From NCBI GenBank assembly GCA_947846985.1, contig CANTUZ010000005.1, positions 54,561,889-54,625,888 on the forward strand: 64,000 nt of DNA. The letters run 5' to 3'. Below are positions 1 to 10,085 of this stretch, piece after piece (position 1 is the first letter of the stretch; each line of letters starts with the position of its first letter). Under the pieces are notes generated by a model. It had not been told where the DNA came from. It worked only from the letters and a program-made list of their open reading frames with translations, and did not search any database. The stretch is from Fratercula arctica. Taxonomy: Eukaryota > Chordata > Aves > Charadriiformes > Alcidae. A program made the position numbers and the translations under genes.

Positions 1-670
1 TTGTGTAAAGAAGGAACAGTGAAGACAAAGGAAACTTTACAAATAAGAACTGGGAATTTAATCACAAGATTACTCAAGGATATCTAGGATGCACTTTTCC
101 CACTGGTTGAAGTTAATCCACAAGGTAACAGCTAAATCATCAACTTGCAGGAAGCGAGAAACAGTCCGTGGCTTGGTAATTCCAGTCCATGTTGCTATCA
201 ATAAACAGTGAGGTATATATTGTGGCTCCTGAAGTGGAGTGTGAATGCTAATATCCTCTGTACAAGATTGCCTGCTGTGGAAGAGAATGGGCTTCTGGCG
301 GTATGGGCTACAGTCTGCTCCATGTCCTGGCAGAAACAGCTTTCCCATCTTCCCAATGTGAAAGGATATAGGAGGGGCAGTTATTAAAATGCATGCTGAC
401 CTGCCTTCTTAAAGAGCTTATTTTATACCACAATGAGAGCTGGAGAAGAGACCTGATGTATTCATTAAACGTGGGAAACAAATGGTGTTAGAAACAACCT
501 GGTTCTTGGTGCTGAAGAAAAAGGAGTTTATCTCCATCTTATTTAAGATTTGGTATGAGGGAACAATACGATTTCAATTCTCTAGGCTCCTTTAACTGGC
601 GCATGAGTGCATGTAGTGCTTTATGGTTTATTGTGTGACTCCACAACAGAAAAACTTGGGCTTTAATCTC
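1..670. other. Unique DNA, no recognisable gene
   Basis: No repeat, RNA gene or known protein is recognisable here. The only sizeable open frame is on the minus strand at 70-348 (92 codons, ATG to stop). Its product is not one I know, it has no obvious domain or signal peptide, and frames of this length occur by chance in AT-leaning DNA. I treat the stretch as non-coding. Confidence 0.6.
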
Positions 671-718
671 TTCATTCCTTCCCCTCTTCCCTCCCCCCTC
701 CCCATTTCCCCCCTCTGC
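671..718 (-). repeat. C-rich polypyrimidine tract, G-quadruplex motif on minus strand
   Basis: The plus strand is almost pure C and T, with C runs at 681-684, 689-691, 693-698, 700-703 and 708-713. The minus strand therefore has five G runs of 3-6 separated by loops of 1-5 bases, which fits the usual G-quadruplex pattern. It is low-complexity sequence; a structural role is inferred only from the pattern. Nothing like a promoter or CpG island surrounds it. Confidence 0.6.
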
Positions 719-832
719 CAAAGAACAAAACAACCTTTCCTCTTCCAATTAAACACAACAGTATAGCCAAAGGCACAGACAAAAAGCAACTCAACAAATG
801 GATAAAACCGAAGCACGTGCAATTAGCAGTGT

Positions 833-850
833 TTCTAGAAGTTCTAGAAG
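833..850. promoter_or_regulatory. Tandem TTCTAGAAG repeat resembling a heat-shock element
   Basis: The 9-mer TTCTAGAAG occurs twice head to tail (833-841, 842-850). Each copy contains the palindrome TTCTAGAA, which matches the two-unit TTCnnGAA core bound by heat-shock factors. The two palindromes are one base apart rather than the ideal two, so the pentamer phase slips between them. No gene start is visible nearby, so binding and function are inference. Confidence 0.3.
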
Positions 851-2578
851 AAACTTTTGTCTTGCAGAAGTTTAACCTATTTTGCAGTGTTTGCTGTAGA
901 GATTTTAGTTTGATTGCCAGGTATCAGAGCTGGAAAGAAATAGGAAAAAAAATTATCCATATTATATTATCGAAGACCACAAGCGTGTCTAATGTTAAGG
1001 AATCTTTCACTGTAGCAGAGCATTTGTGCTGTAAGACTTTAAGTAACTATGTTTTTAATACCCTCTCAGTGTAAATAATAGAGTGAATCCTGTACGAAAC
1101 ATGGCCTTGAGGTCACTGAATGTTTTCCTTCTAACCTCCTTGTTGGTATCTCTGGAGCATGAAAGGGGATGTGGAGGGGAAAGAAGCAAAAGAATGATGT
1201 TAGCTATGAACTGAAGCATTGGGGGGCTATCTGCAAGGACTGAATTGAGCTAGGAAGGATTAAACAGCCTCTGCTTATAGAAGTGCCTACCCCCTCCTAG
1301 CACCTGTGGCAGATGTTTTCTCCAACAGTGCAGGGGTGGTGCCTGGAGCCCTGCTTCAGCTCAAATCTGCATGGGAGCACTGTGGCGGCAGCACGCAGAG
1401 CCCCTGATAGGTCTCTCCCACAAAGACAGCTGCTGCCTTTTCATTTTGCAAGTTCCTACCCTGCTGAGAGATGGTGCAGGCAGCCAAAAGTGGAGCCTTC
1501 TTGGGTTGGCACTGAATCAGAGTAGCTATCGCCTGGGCTCTGCGTGCGTGGGCAAGCTTTCTCAAGGAGAGCTGGAAACAGAGTCATAGTCTCAGTTGTG
1601 ATGTGCTATAACGAGGGATCTTCAGGTTTTCCAATTGCCACGTCTGTTCCTCTGCTGACCAGATGGCCCATTTGAAACCATCTCATCTGAGTTATACCTC
1701 CTTACTGTCAGCACTTGCTTTCTGTCTGAACTTCTTAAATACAGCCCTAGAGTCATATCCAGCCTTTAACTTCTGAACACAGCGTAGTTATTATTCACCT
1801 TGCAGTTAATTCTCTGACACAGGATTTTTTTCAGGGTGTGAATCTCTTTCGAGTCTTCCTTATGGAATTCTTCAAAGCTTTTTTCCAATCTTTTTTTTTC
1901 CTTCTTTATCGGGAAACTTTGCTTCACAAATTTGTTAAGATCTGGTTGTGGAACAAAACATTAACAGTCATAACCACTGTGCTACTAAAGTCTTTGTAGC
2001 CTAATTAAAAGCAAGTTCTAACTGGAGCCTATTTGGGTTGAACACCCCTGTGTAATCTTACAGCAAAGCAACTGCTTTATTAATGAGTGACCGGAGTGTC
2101 ACTCTGAACAGGGCTTGTTTCACTGCCACAGTAGATCAAGTTGTCCTGTCTTTGATTAGCCCACCTAAAGCCATCATGGGGTTTGCAATCGCGATGGGTT
2201 GGTATGTGGGTGGGACTGCTCTCCTCCCTGAGCCCCAGGGCCAGGCTGGACCGTGAGGGAGCTCCTTCCCTCCCCACGTACCTGAGTCTCCTCTCAGAAG
2301 GAACCGCAGTGATCACAAGAAGAGGTGATCACAGCATCTCTCCTCCCGGCTTATGGGTAGGACATGGCAAAGGCATGCACCTGGAGACCGGGCCAGCAGG
2401 ATAAACCCATCTCATGTTGAAGCTATGGCTTAAGTCAAATAATCTGTTTTCTCTGTGTCTTATTAGAATAGAGCGTGAATGTGCATTAGTATTTGGATTG
2501 CGCCAGCACCTATTCTGTAAGTCACATAGCTCAGAGGTATTTAAGAGGGCTGCAGTATTCATAAACCTCCTTTCTTAC
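851..2578. other. Unique DNA, no recognisable gene
   Basis: Only short, unrecognised open frames (62-85 codons) occur on both strands, often overlapping in several frames, which is typical of non-coding DNA. I see no repeat family, RNA gene or regulatory cluster that stands out. Confidence 0.55.
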
Positions 2579-2800
2579 CTTTAGCCAGCTTTTTGGCAAA
2601 CTTGTGCTCTTTGTTGCCATGATCCAAAAACTTGGGACAATGTATATGTCTGGAACAGAGCAGCATGTGGCTTTTGAGTGTTCCTCTGATGTATTGTCAC
2701 CTGCAGAAATTGCAGCCTGGATTATGACAGCAGGGAAACTACAATGTGACATGTTAGGTATAATCTTGGCATTTGTAATGAAATCTACATTGTAATTTAA
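2579..2800. other. Conserved-looking block with a strong minus-strand 5' splice site
   Basis: This block is unusually free of simple repeats and stays open in several frames on both strands. On the minus strand a near-consensus 5' splice site (AAG followed by GTAAGA) lies at 2578-2573, and possible 3' splice sites end at 2701 and 2686, giving a segment of 122 or 107 nt. In one minus frame the 3' part reads LDHGNKEHKFAKKLAK, which looks protein-like but which I cannot assign; that frame meets a stop at the 5' end of the 122-nt version. It may be a conserved non-coding element, an alternative exon, or chance. Confidence 0.2.
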
Positions 2801-5800
2801 ATTGAGCCAGGAAACCCCTTTTGCCAGCCCTTTATGCAACCTCTATTCCCACTTGAAGAGCTCCAGGTCTAAAAATAGCAGAGAGGAGACTGTCAGTGTG
2901 GGGGTACATAGTGACTTGAATAACAAAAATATAGCTGGGGTGGTTGTGAGCATTTCTGAAAATGCCTGACATGTACTTTCTGAAATGCCTGCTTATGCCT
3001 TGTGTAAGTTGGGATTTCTCCTATGGCAGGTCATTGTGCTGAATATCCAGGGGCCTGGGTTAAAGCTTAAATGGGAAAGAGGTGGAACAGTGAAAACGCC
3101 CAACTAGGTTTACTGGGTGCAATGTTGTTACCTGTATGTGTATGGGTTGCGAGGTTTTGCATAGTAATAGATGATCCACCTCAAATTGCTTATCAGTATG
3201 TGCTTTCTGTCCATGTACATGAGTGCCTGTGGCTTTAGCATGTGGGTTCTAGGTTCCCGACCCTACTCTGTGTGGTTTGGTGTGCGACGGTGAATACTTT
3301 CTGCGCTATCTACATTCACTTCAATGTTTCAGGGCAGGAAATCATCCAGGATGTTTTTTCCCTTCTCTATGAACTTCTTTGCCTCAAAGTGTTGATGATT
3401 TCAAAAAGGAGATTTGAGTGGAACTTGTGATAAAGTGGCAAATGTTTTCTTACATGTTACAGGACTAGACTGTTCCAAGTCCTAAATATAAGCTATAGCA
3501 GGCGGCAAGCATGTACCACTTATGCTTACAGTAGGATTACGTCTAAAACAAATGCATCGAAATTAAATAACATAAAATTAATGAAACGGTCTTCATTCCC
3601 CAAATTCTCCAAATATAGCTGATGTTTGTACTGTGATGCTTTGTTTTGACCAAAAAAAAAAAAAGCTTATGGAATATTTCGATCATGAAAGACTACTTAA
3701 AAAGTAGTAGGCAGCTGTAACTTTGTGTATCAATAAATACTTAGGCTTTTAAGAGACCTTGAGAGCTATTGTTGGCTATGAAAACATCAGTTGCTGTCCA
3801 TAAGAACAATATTGGAAACACTGATTCAGTAAAATGTGCAACATAAACCCCTCGGAATAATAAACAACATAATAAAAACTGTCAATGTCATAATTGTTTA
3901 AAAGGTGGCTTCAAACCTGGAGCTGAGACCATGTAGTTAGAATAACAACTGAAGGTGTGAGAAATTCATGCTGGGGTCTCTCTCCTTGCCTGTGGATTTT
4001 CTGTGACCTGTGATCCATCCGTGTGGCTCGCCTCCCTGAACACTGGCACAGATTTCCAGCTGAACTGCTGCTTCCCAAGGTTACCGTCTGTCAACCAAGT
4101 GTGTGCATGCTTTTTACTTCATGCTTGCAAGAGGTTAAAAGTATCAGCTTCAATTAAAAAAAATGAGGCTTTATGTATTGTTTTATTTGCATGCGTGGCA
4201 GGTGTTGACACTGGATGGAGCTTCACTGGCAAATGGGACCTTGTCAAGTAACGGTAACTTGACTGGGTCCCAAAATTGGGATAATATTCTTTTCCCTCAG
4301 TACTGCAGAGCCCTTGCGTTCTGCGATGGGAGCCATATTATACCAGAGACAAGTGATTTTGGGTGGTTCTGGATAAAGGTTTATTTTCCTATTGAAGTAG
4401 TACTTAGTCATGCGAAATATTTTTGTAGCTTGAGTTGGGCTTGCTATTAGTCACCATTCCACGCAGTTCACTGGCTTTATGCCTGTGGCCACGTCCCCCT
4501 GACTAGAGGCAAAACCCACTGCTGGGGAAGCTCTCCATCAGCGCCTGTCTCTGCAGGGGTGATGTTCCCTCTGAAAGTCCACTGCTTGCTCTCTGCTGGT
4601 CGTACCACACGTGAGACGAAGCCACAGTTGTCAAGAGGTTATCGTAGAGGAGCTGCCTTGAAAGGGAGATTTGGGATTAAATTATGTGCGTAGGTGCAGG
4701 AGCTGCTGGGATACAAATATTGTCTCTGACAGAGATGTAGCTGGGTTTGATTGGAGGAAAGACCTTCCAACAACTCAAGTGACCTGTTCTCTTACCTTGT
4801 CATGGCTTATTCATTGACTGACAAAGACGTATTAAACAGTTTAATGTATTCTTTCTCCATCCATGGAAGATAGCTAGAAAAATTTTAAATCCCATTTGCC
4901 TCAACACCTTCCCCAAACAGTTATTGCTGTTAAAATTTCCATGGAAATTATAATAACTAAAACTAGCATAGGAGTTTACTTATATACTTTATAATTTAAT
5001 TTGTGGTCAATGACAAGCAGCCAAGCAGATTCTGTTGTGCAAGAACAAAGTGGACAAAAGCAAGTTTTTCATCTCCATTTTAGGACCCTGTGGCTGTAAG
5101 TTAAGGCTGTATTGATCCTTTAACTTTTTTTGTGTATTCCCTACTTATTGTCACTTAAAGCTGTCTGATAGAAATGTAAATCTTTGCCCCTTGTTAAACA
5201 TAAGCAGCAGTAAACCAGACTTCTGTCAAAATAAATAATAATTCAATTATTTCTACTGATAACCTCTCCCGAGATGGACGTGGCAACCATAAGGTGGCTT
5301 CTGCCAGTTGTTCAAGCATCCTGTGAGCTTTGCTCCCCCTCAGGTTGGCAGACTTTAATGTTGTCCCTTGTCTTTGGTCACAGAGCTCAGGCAAAATGGC
5401 CGACGTCAGCAACGACAGTTTTCTTAGTCTCCTGTCATATCTGGATGCTGGAGTGCAGTAGGAGGTTGCTCTAGGCTTGTCTAGTAGGAGGATGCTTTCC
5501 AAGAGCCCTTACACAAGACACCTTCCAGCTCCTTACTCTGATGTGTGAACCGTGCCAGTGAGCATCACTGCAAAGGCTGGGTTTGTTACTTTTCTCCTCC
5601 AGTTGGAAAGACACGCCATATGCTGTCTCACTTTTCCCTCTGGGTATGTGGAGCGAGGGTATGAAAACAACCAGTACAAGGTCTCAGAGCTGTGTTCAAA
5701 CCTGATAATCTGAGCTCAAAGCAAACGCAAAATTCTGATTGCCAGGTCTCCCCAGTGGAGGGGAGCCTGTGTGGGAGAGGGCCCAAGGGATGCTGTGGAG

Positions 5801-6257
5801 AAGGGGTAAGGGAAGAGACAGGCAGGGGCTGGCAGGCTGGAAACCTGTGATTTAGGTATGTTCTCTTACTGTGCTTGAGAAGCAATTCTGCCTGGCTAAA
5901 AGGAGTAGTTAGTTGTTGTTTTAACATACAGTAGCAGTGGCCGGTATCAGGAAGAAAAAGTTACAGCCTATAAGAAAATGGAGACAGGATGCTTTCTGCA
6001 GAATTCTTGTGTTGTGGAGGCCCTTCAAGAATTTCCTCCTTGCAGGAGGGCTGTGCTGCTTGTGGGCCTGCCGGCCGCTTGCTGAGAGACAGAGCAGAGG
6101 CTCCTCACGCGCCAGGAATGGCCCAGGGGCCAAAGAGGCTTCTGTCACCAGGCAGGTGGCAATCTGCATTGGGCATCGCTACCCAGCAAGAATTGGCAAC
6201 CTAAACCTGTGAGTTCAGTGTTACTGTGAGAGGGGTAAAATGAAATTGGTGGACCTA
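2801..6257. other. Unique DNA, no recognisable gene
   Basis: The stretch holds an A13 run (3652-3664) and scattered unrecognised open frames, the longest 102 codons on the minus strand (5194-5502). A minus-strand donor-like site at about 4798 has no convincing coding segment upstream of it, because all three frames are closed. No repeat family is recognisable. Confidence 0.55.
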
Positions 6258-6302
6258 TTAGCAATCTAGTAATCTAGCTGTCTAGTAAAATTAGCTATCT
6301 AG
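6258..6302. repeat. Short degenerate CTAG-containing repeat
   Basis: The tetramer CTAG recurs at 6266, 6274, 6282 and 6299, mostly as TCTAG with AT-rich spacers, giving a degenerate tandem pattern of roughly 8 bp. It is a small imperfect microsatellite-like array. No function is evident. Confidence 0.4.
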
Positions 6303-7254
6303 ATGAAAGGGTTGTGAAATTATGGGTTTGGTGCCATGTGGTTTTTTGTTTGTTTTTTTAAAAATACTGGTTGGCAAGATAAATTACTTGTCTTTTGAAA
6401 GTGAGGTTTCTAGATAAGGGACTTCAGCCAGTGTTTTAGAAGGAACCCAACTTCTAATTCACCCCTGACAAGTCCCAGTGGAAGGATTAGATGTGGTTGA
6501 ACAAGAGGGATGTAAACAGAGAAACATGTATGAATTTGTAGGGCATCCTGTTGCAAGTAAACTTTTGTTGATGGTGAAGAGATTAAAGAGAAACCATCCT
6601 ACTTAACTTCTTAATTTAATTTTTAAATGAAGAAAAAGTGTAGCTGGTAGAGAACTGCGGTGCATTTTGCTGGACACTTGCCTCTTTCTTGGACACTGAA
6701 CCCAAGAAAACCCCAACCATTTACAGGAGAACTGTGCATTTCACCGTCCTCTAGGAAACCGAGCTTTGTGGGCTTAGAGGTAGCTCTCTCCTGTTGCTAG
6801 CAGTCTCGTTAGCTGGTTACAATTTCAGTAGTGAGTTAGTGTGACAGTGGGTCAGGCTGTCGGAGCAGGTCAGGGATGCTCAGCGCTCTGGCTGCAGGAC
6901 CCTGTTTCGGACAGAAGTGCACAGAGAGCTAGAGGGATGCAAATTCCATCTGGGAACAGCTCTTCCACTAGTCTGTGCTCTCCATCTGGTCTGGTGATGT
7001 GAAACGTGTGCTTTGGGTGAAATTGGTATTGGGAAAGGCAGGAGGAGGTAGTATGTTCTTCTACTCATCTGTGTTCATCACCTGTTAGTGAAATATCACA
7101 GAGCGCAGATCTCAAAATGCAGCAGGCACATATGCGATCTCCTTCATGTCTGTTCGGAGTTTATAGGCTTATTTTTTTGGAAAGGTCTCTGTCAGGTTTA
7201 AGTACTGATGTGGATGCAAACACAGGCAGTAGTTTGGAGTCCTGAATATCATCT
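6303..7254. other. Unique DNA, no recognisable gene
   Basis: I see no repeat, RNA gene or known coding segment. The minus-strand hexamer ATTAAA at about 6615 could serve as a polyadenylation signal for the exon-like segments to its right, but it lies some 640 nt beyond their stop codon and may be coincidental. Confidence 0.5.
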
Positions 7255-8296
7255 TTAAATGGCACCAATTTGCTGCAACGTTTCCTGCACAAACAACAGG
7301 GGACACAAAGCCTTAGGTTCAAATATCAGCTTTAGTACAAAGCACCCCTGCGTCTCTCTTGGCTTCTTCCAAAATAGTCCTGAGGTATAGAGAACTGGAG
7401 AAGGAGAGAGCATCAGTCTGGATGTGATACGCTTTTCTGAGTTTCCTCTGTTGTTGAATGCTTTCCCCAGCAATGGATCATCGCTTCCTTGGGGCTCTTC
7501 CACTCCAGTGAACTCGTAGTGTGGGGACTGATGCGATGGAAAGGTCCAGGCAGCTGGCACTGAGCCAGGGCCTTTCCTCACAAAAGCTGTCATGATCCTG
7601 TCTGTTGTCATGGGGACACCACTTATTTTCTTTGGATAAGTTTTTTGGCAACATGCAATGTAAGCAGATATAGATTTAGATTTAACTTTAAAACAAATTG
7701 ATTACAAAACTACTTTCACTTGCTCTGCTCAGCAGCCTCAGGCATTATTTATTTTTCCATAATACAAACTCTGGGCAAAAACCTGTCTATGATTGTGACT
7801 CAAAATCTGGAGACTAAACAATTACTTCAGTAAAGATTTCAATGTGGCATTTGACACCCCGCAAATTGCCCAGCATATATAATCCTATTAACCGAAGTGG
7901 AGAGATGAGGTCCTTTTATGTTTAGAATCAACAAATGCTGCACACTAAACCCCGCTTACCTCAGACAGCAAACTAAATAGGCACTGAGATCTCAGTCTGA
8001 TGGCTGGCTACTCGACTCACTAAAGTAAATACAGATAATGCCACGTGTTCCGAAAATGCCAGAGTGAAATCCTTGCTGCTGCTGTTTCCAGAGTATCTCT
8101 AAGATCTGTTTGTTTGTTTTTCCTTGCATAACTTTGGGCTTGCTTGCTTTTTCTCTCTTCTCATTAAAATTTTCTTCATATTGCAGTATTAACAATCTTA
8201 CCCCATTTGCTAAATTCATGCCAAAACTTCTACTACTTCCACGTTTTCCACCCCTTAAGTGAAATGGAGACCCAGTGCCAGGATGAGCTTGACGTG
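7255..8296 (-). other. Candidate two-exon minus-strand coding segment, unidentified
   Basis: A 95-nt segment (8296-8202) follows a good 3' splice site (TTTTCTGTAG) and ends at a 5' splice site (GTAAGA at 8201-8196). Only one of its three frames is open; it encodes a Gly/Ser/Arg-rich stretch including GGKRGSSRSFGMNLANG. After a 674-nt gap, a second segment (7527-7255) follows an acceptor-like CATCAG, continues in the matching phase (0) and runs 90 codons to a TAA at 7255-7257, beginning SPHYEFTGVEEPQGSDDPLL. Cysteine is scarce, unlike most chance frames here. I recognise no family, see no start exon or nearby poly(A) signal, and cannot exclude chance. Confidence 0.15.
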
Positions 8297-9043
8297 CTAC
8301 AGAAAATAATGTTCCTTTCAAAAAATACTGTAGTAAACAAATACCAACAAATTTACAATGTCAAGTACACAGAGCTTAGGGAATAACAACTGAGAGTGTC
8401 CCATGCAGTCTTTCTACTGTGCACGTTTGCTGTGATGCACTCTTCAATTAGTTGTGTGCTCACATAGTACTTCTTTTCAAAACTTGGTAATACACATTTA
8501 ACAAGGATTTTCATGCATGATCTCCTAAGGATATCAAAATGATATTTATTTTTTTAACTATATGATGATCTTTCATTTTGGCTAAGGACATAACTGATAC
8601 CAATGCGATGTTGTGTGTATGTGGACAAGCCCTAGAAGGAGATGGCACATCTCTCTTTCAGTTGTTGTTTCCAATCTTATCTTGCTTCTATACCAATCCA
8701 GAGCTTCTGAATTTTCTTTTGGGATGCATTCTATGCAACTGTTCCCCTGCTGCCATACAATTCCTGGTCTTGTTGTTTTACAACTGATATTTGGAGGTTT
8801 TGGAAGTTAAGAAGTGCCCTTGGACTTATTCTCTTTTTTTAGCAATGTTGTCCCCCTCTGAAGGGCAAACACTTGTAGAAGTCAGTCTTTACTAGTGTTT
8901 CCTATTCTACTTTAAGAGAATTTCAACACCAATAAATCAAAGTAAAGAAAATACTATAAAAAAATAGTTTGGGTGATACACTTCATTCTTATATTAGTGG
9001 TTTTAGAAGGCAAATGGTACCTACATCATTAGGAAATATACTG
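8297..9043. other. AT-rich unique DNA, no recognisable gene
   Basis: The interval is AT-rich with T runs near 8550. Plus-strand open frames of 65-69 codons (8578-8810) overlap each other in different frames and match nothing I know. No repeat is recognisable before the CR1 end at 9044. Confidence 0.5.
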
Positions 9044-9200
9044 AGAATCATAGAATTGTAGTTCAGGTTGGAAGGGACCTCCAGAGGTCATCCACTCCAA
9101 CTCATCAACTCCAGAGTTCTAACTAGATCAGGTTGTCCAAAGCTATGTCTAGTCACCATCCTGAGTGCAGTGGATTGCTCCAGAACATCTGGGACAGCCC
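9044..9200 (-). mobile_element. CR1 LINE, 3'-end fragment (older copy)
   Basis: Read on the minus strand, the element ends with the CR1 hallmark: a segment resembling AGGTCCCTTCCAACC followed by ATTCTATGATTCT-type 3' repeat units. On the plus strand this appears as AGAATCATAGAAT then GGTTGGAAGGGACCT, starting at 9044. The left boundary is sharp. The right boundary near 9200 is approximate because similarity to the family decays. It diverges clearly from the copy at 52165 and probably belongs to another CR1 subfamily or is older. It is severely 5'-truncated and keeps no reverse transcriptase sequence, as is usual for CR1. Confidence 0.85.
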
Positions 9201-10048
9201 AGGCCTTCTGGAGAGTTACCTGTGACCGTTTCCTTTAACGGCATGAAACAGGATGCCTGAATGAGCTCCTGGCTAGGTAGAGGGATAAACCACAGTTAAA
9301 TATAGGAAAGATTACACTGCAGTTCATTCTCAGAGGAAAAGACAAGAATAAACACGGAACCAAATGGAAAAAGTAGAGATGGAAAACAGGGGGGTGTTGA
9401 TAGATGCTGTAAGTTTTCAAGTGCTGAGCTGGCAGAATGTGAAAGTGAACTCCGTAGGTTACAAATTTTTGCCAAGGAATTTCATAGTCTTCCTGGAAAA
9501 CTTGCCTCTAAGCCACCACTGTGATCTGGGGCCATTTATTCTGGAGAGAACCCACAGTGTTTCTGATGCATTTTGTTGCATGTGGTGTGTATCTCCCGTG
9601 GTGTGATGTAATGTAACATGGCATGTGGTGTTATAAATAGAATGATGAGATCTTGCAAAAACCTGCCTGGCAGGCAAACTCACTGTCTCATTTTGAAAGG
9701 CTTCCTGAGCTCTCTATTATGCTCCCTTCTTTTGTTAAAAGGTGCCTTCCACCCCGGCACCCTCCCGCTCAGGCTCCCAGGGAGTGGTTGGGATAGAATG
9801 GTTTTTCCTCCCAAATTCCTTTTGCTTGTCAGCAGCACAGCAAAGACTTCACGGGGGCAGTGTCTTGCTGCTCTTGGTTCTTGTCTCTCCTTTCATCTGT
9901 GTCTACGCACTTCTAATTTGCTCAGTGCTATGGGCAAGATGCTAATTTTAGCAACCTTGTGTAATTACTCTGAAGTCACTGGGGTTAATGCATGTGTACA
10001 GTATAGTTCCAATCAGAATCTGGCCTTATGTTGTCTTCATATTTTTGG
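9201..10048. other. Unique DNA, no recognisable gene
   Basis: A plus-strand open frame of 154 codons (9618-10082) runs into the T-rich tract that follows. Its product is unrecognised, is rich in Leu, Ser and Cys, and ends in a phenylalanine run translated from poly-T, so it is most likely a chance frame. Confidence 0.5.
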
Positions 10049-10085
10049 CTTTTTTTTCCCTTCTTTTTTTTTTTTTTCCTGACAG
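10049..10085 (+). repeat. Polypyrimidine tract ending in CCTGACAG
   Basis: A nearly pure T/C tract (10049-10080) is followed by GACAG, which is the shape of a very strong 3' splice site. No matching downstream donor with a convincing coding segment was found, and T-rich tracts of this kind are common throughout the window. I annotate it as low-complexity sequence. Confidence 0.5.

Noticed and set aside
4201..4252. Exon-like plus-strand segment reading VLTLDGASLANGTLSSNGNL after GTGGCAG
   Set aside because: The acceptor has a poor pyrimidine tract, the donor options (GTAACG, GTAACT) are mediocre, and the peptide is not recognisable.
4792..4900. Minus-strand donor AAG/GTAAGA with upstream acceptor
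   Set aside because: All three frames of the roughly 80-nt segment contain stops.
7041..7062. let-7-like GAGGTAGTATGTT
   Set aside because: It differs from let-7 after the seed and no complementary arm is present nearby.
9618..10082. 154-codon plus-strand open frame
   Set aside because: It ends in a translated poly-T run, resembles no protein, and has the cysteine/serine-rich composition of chance frames.
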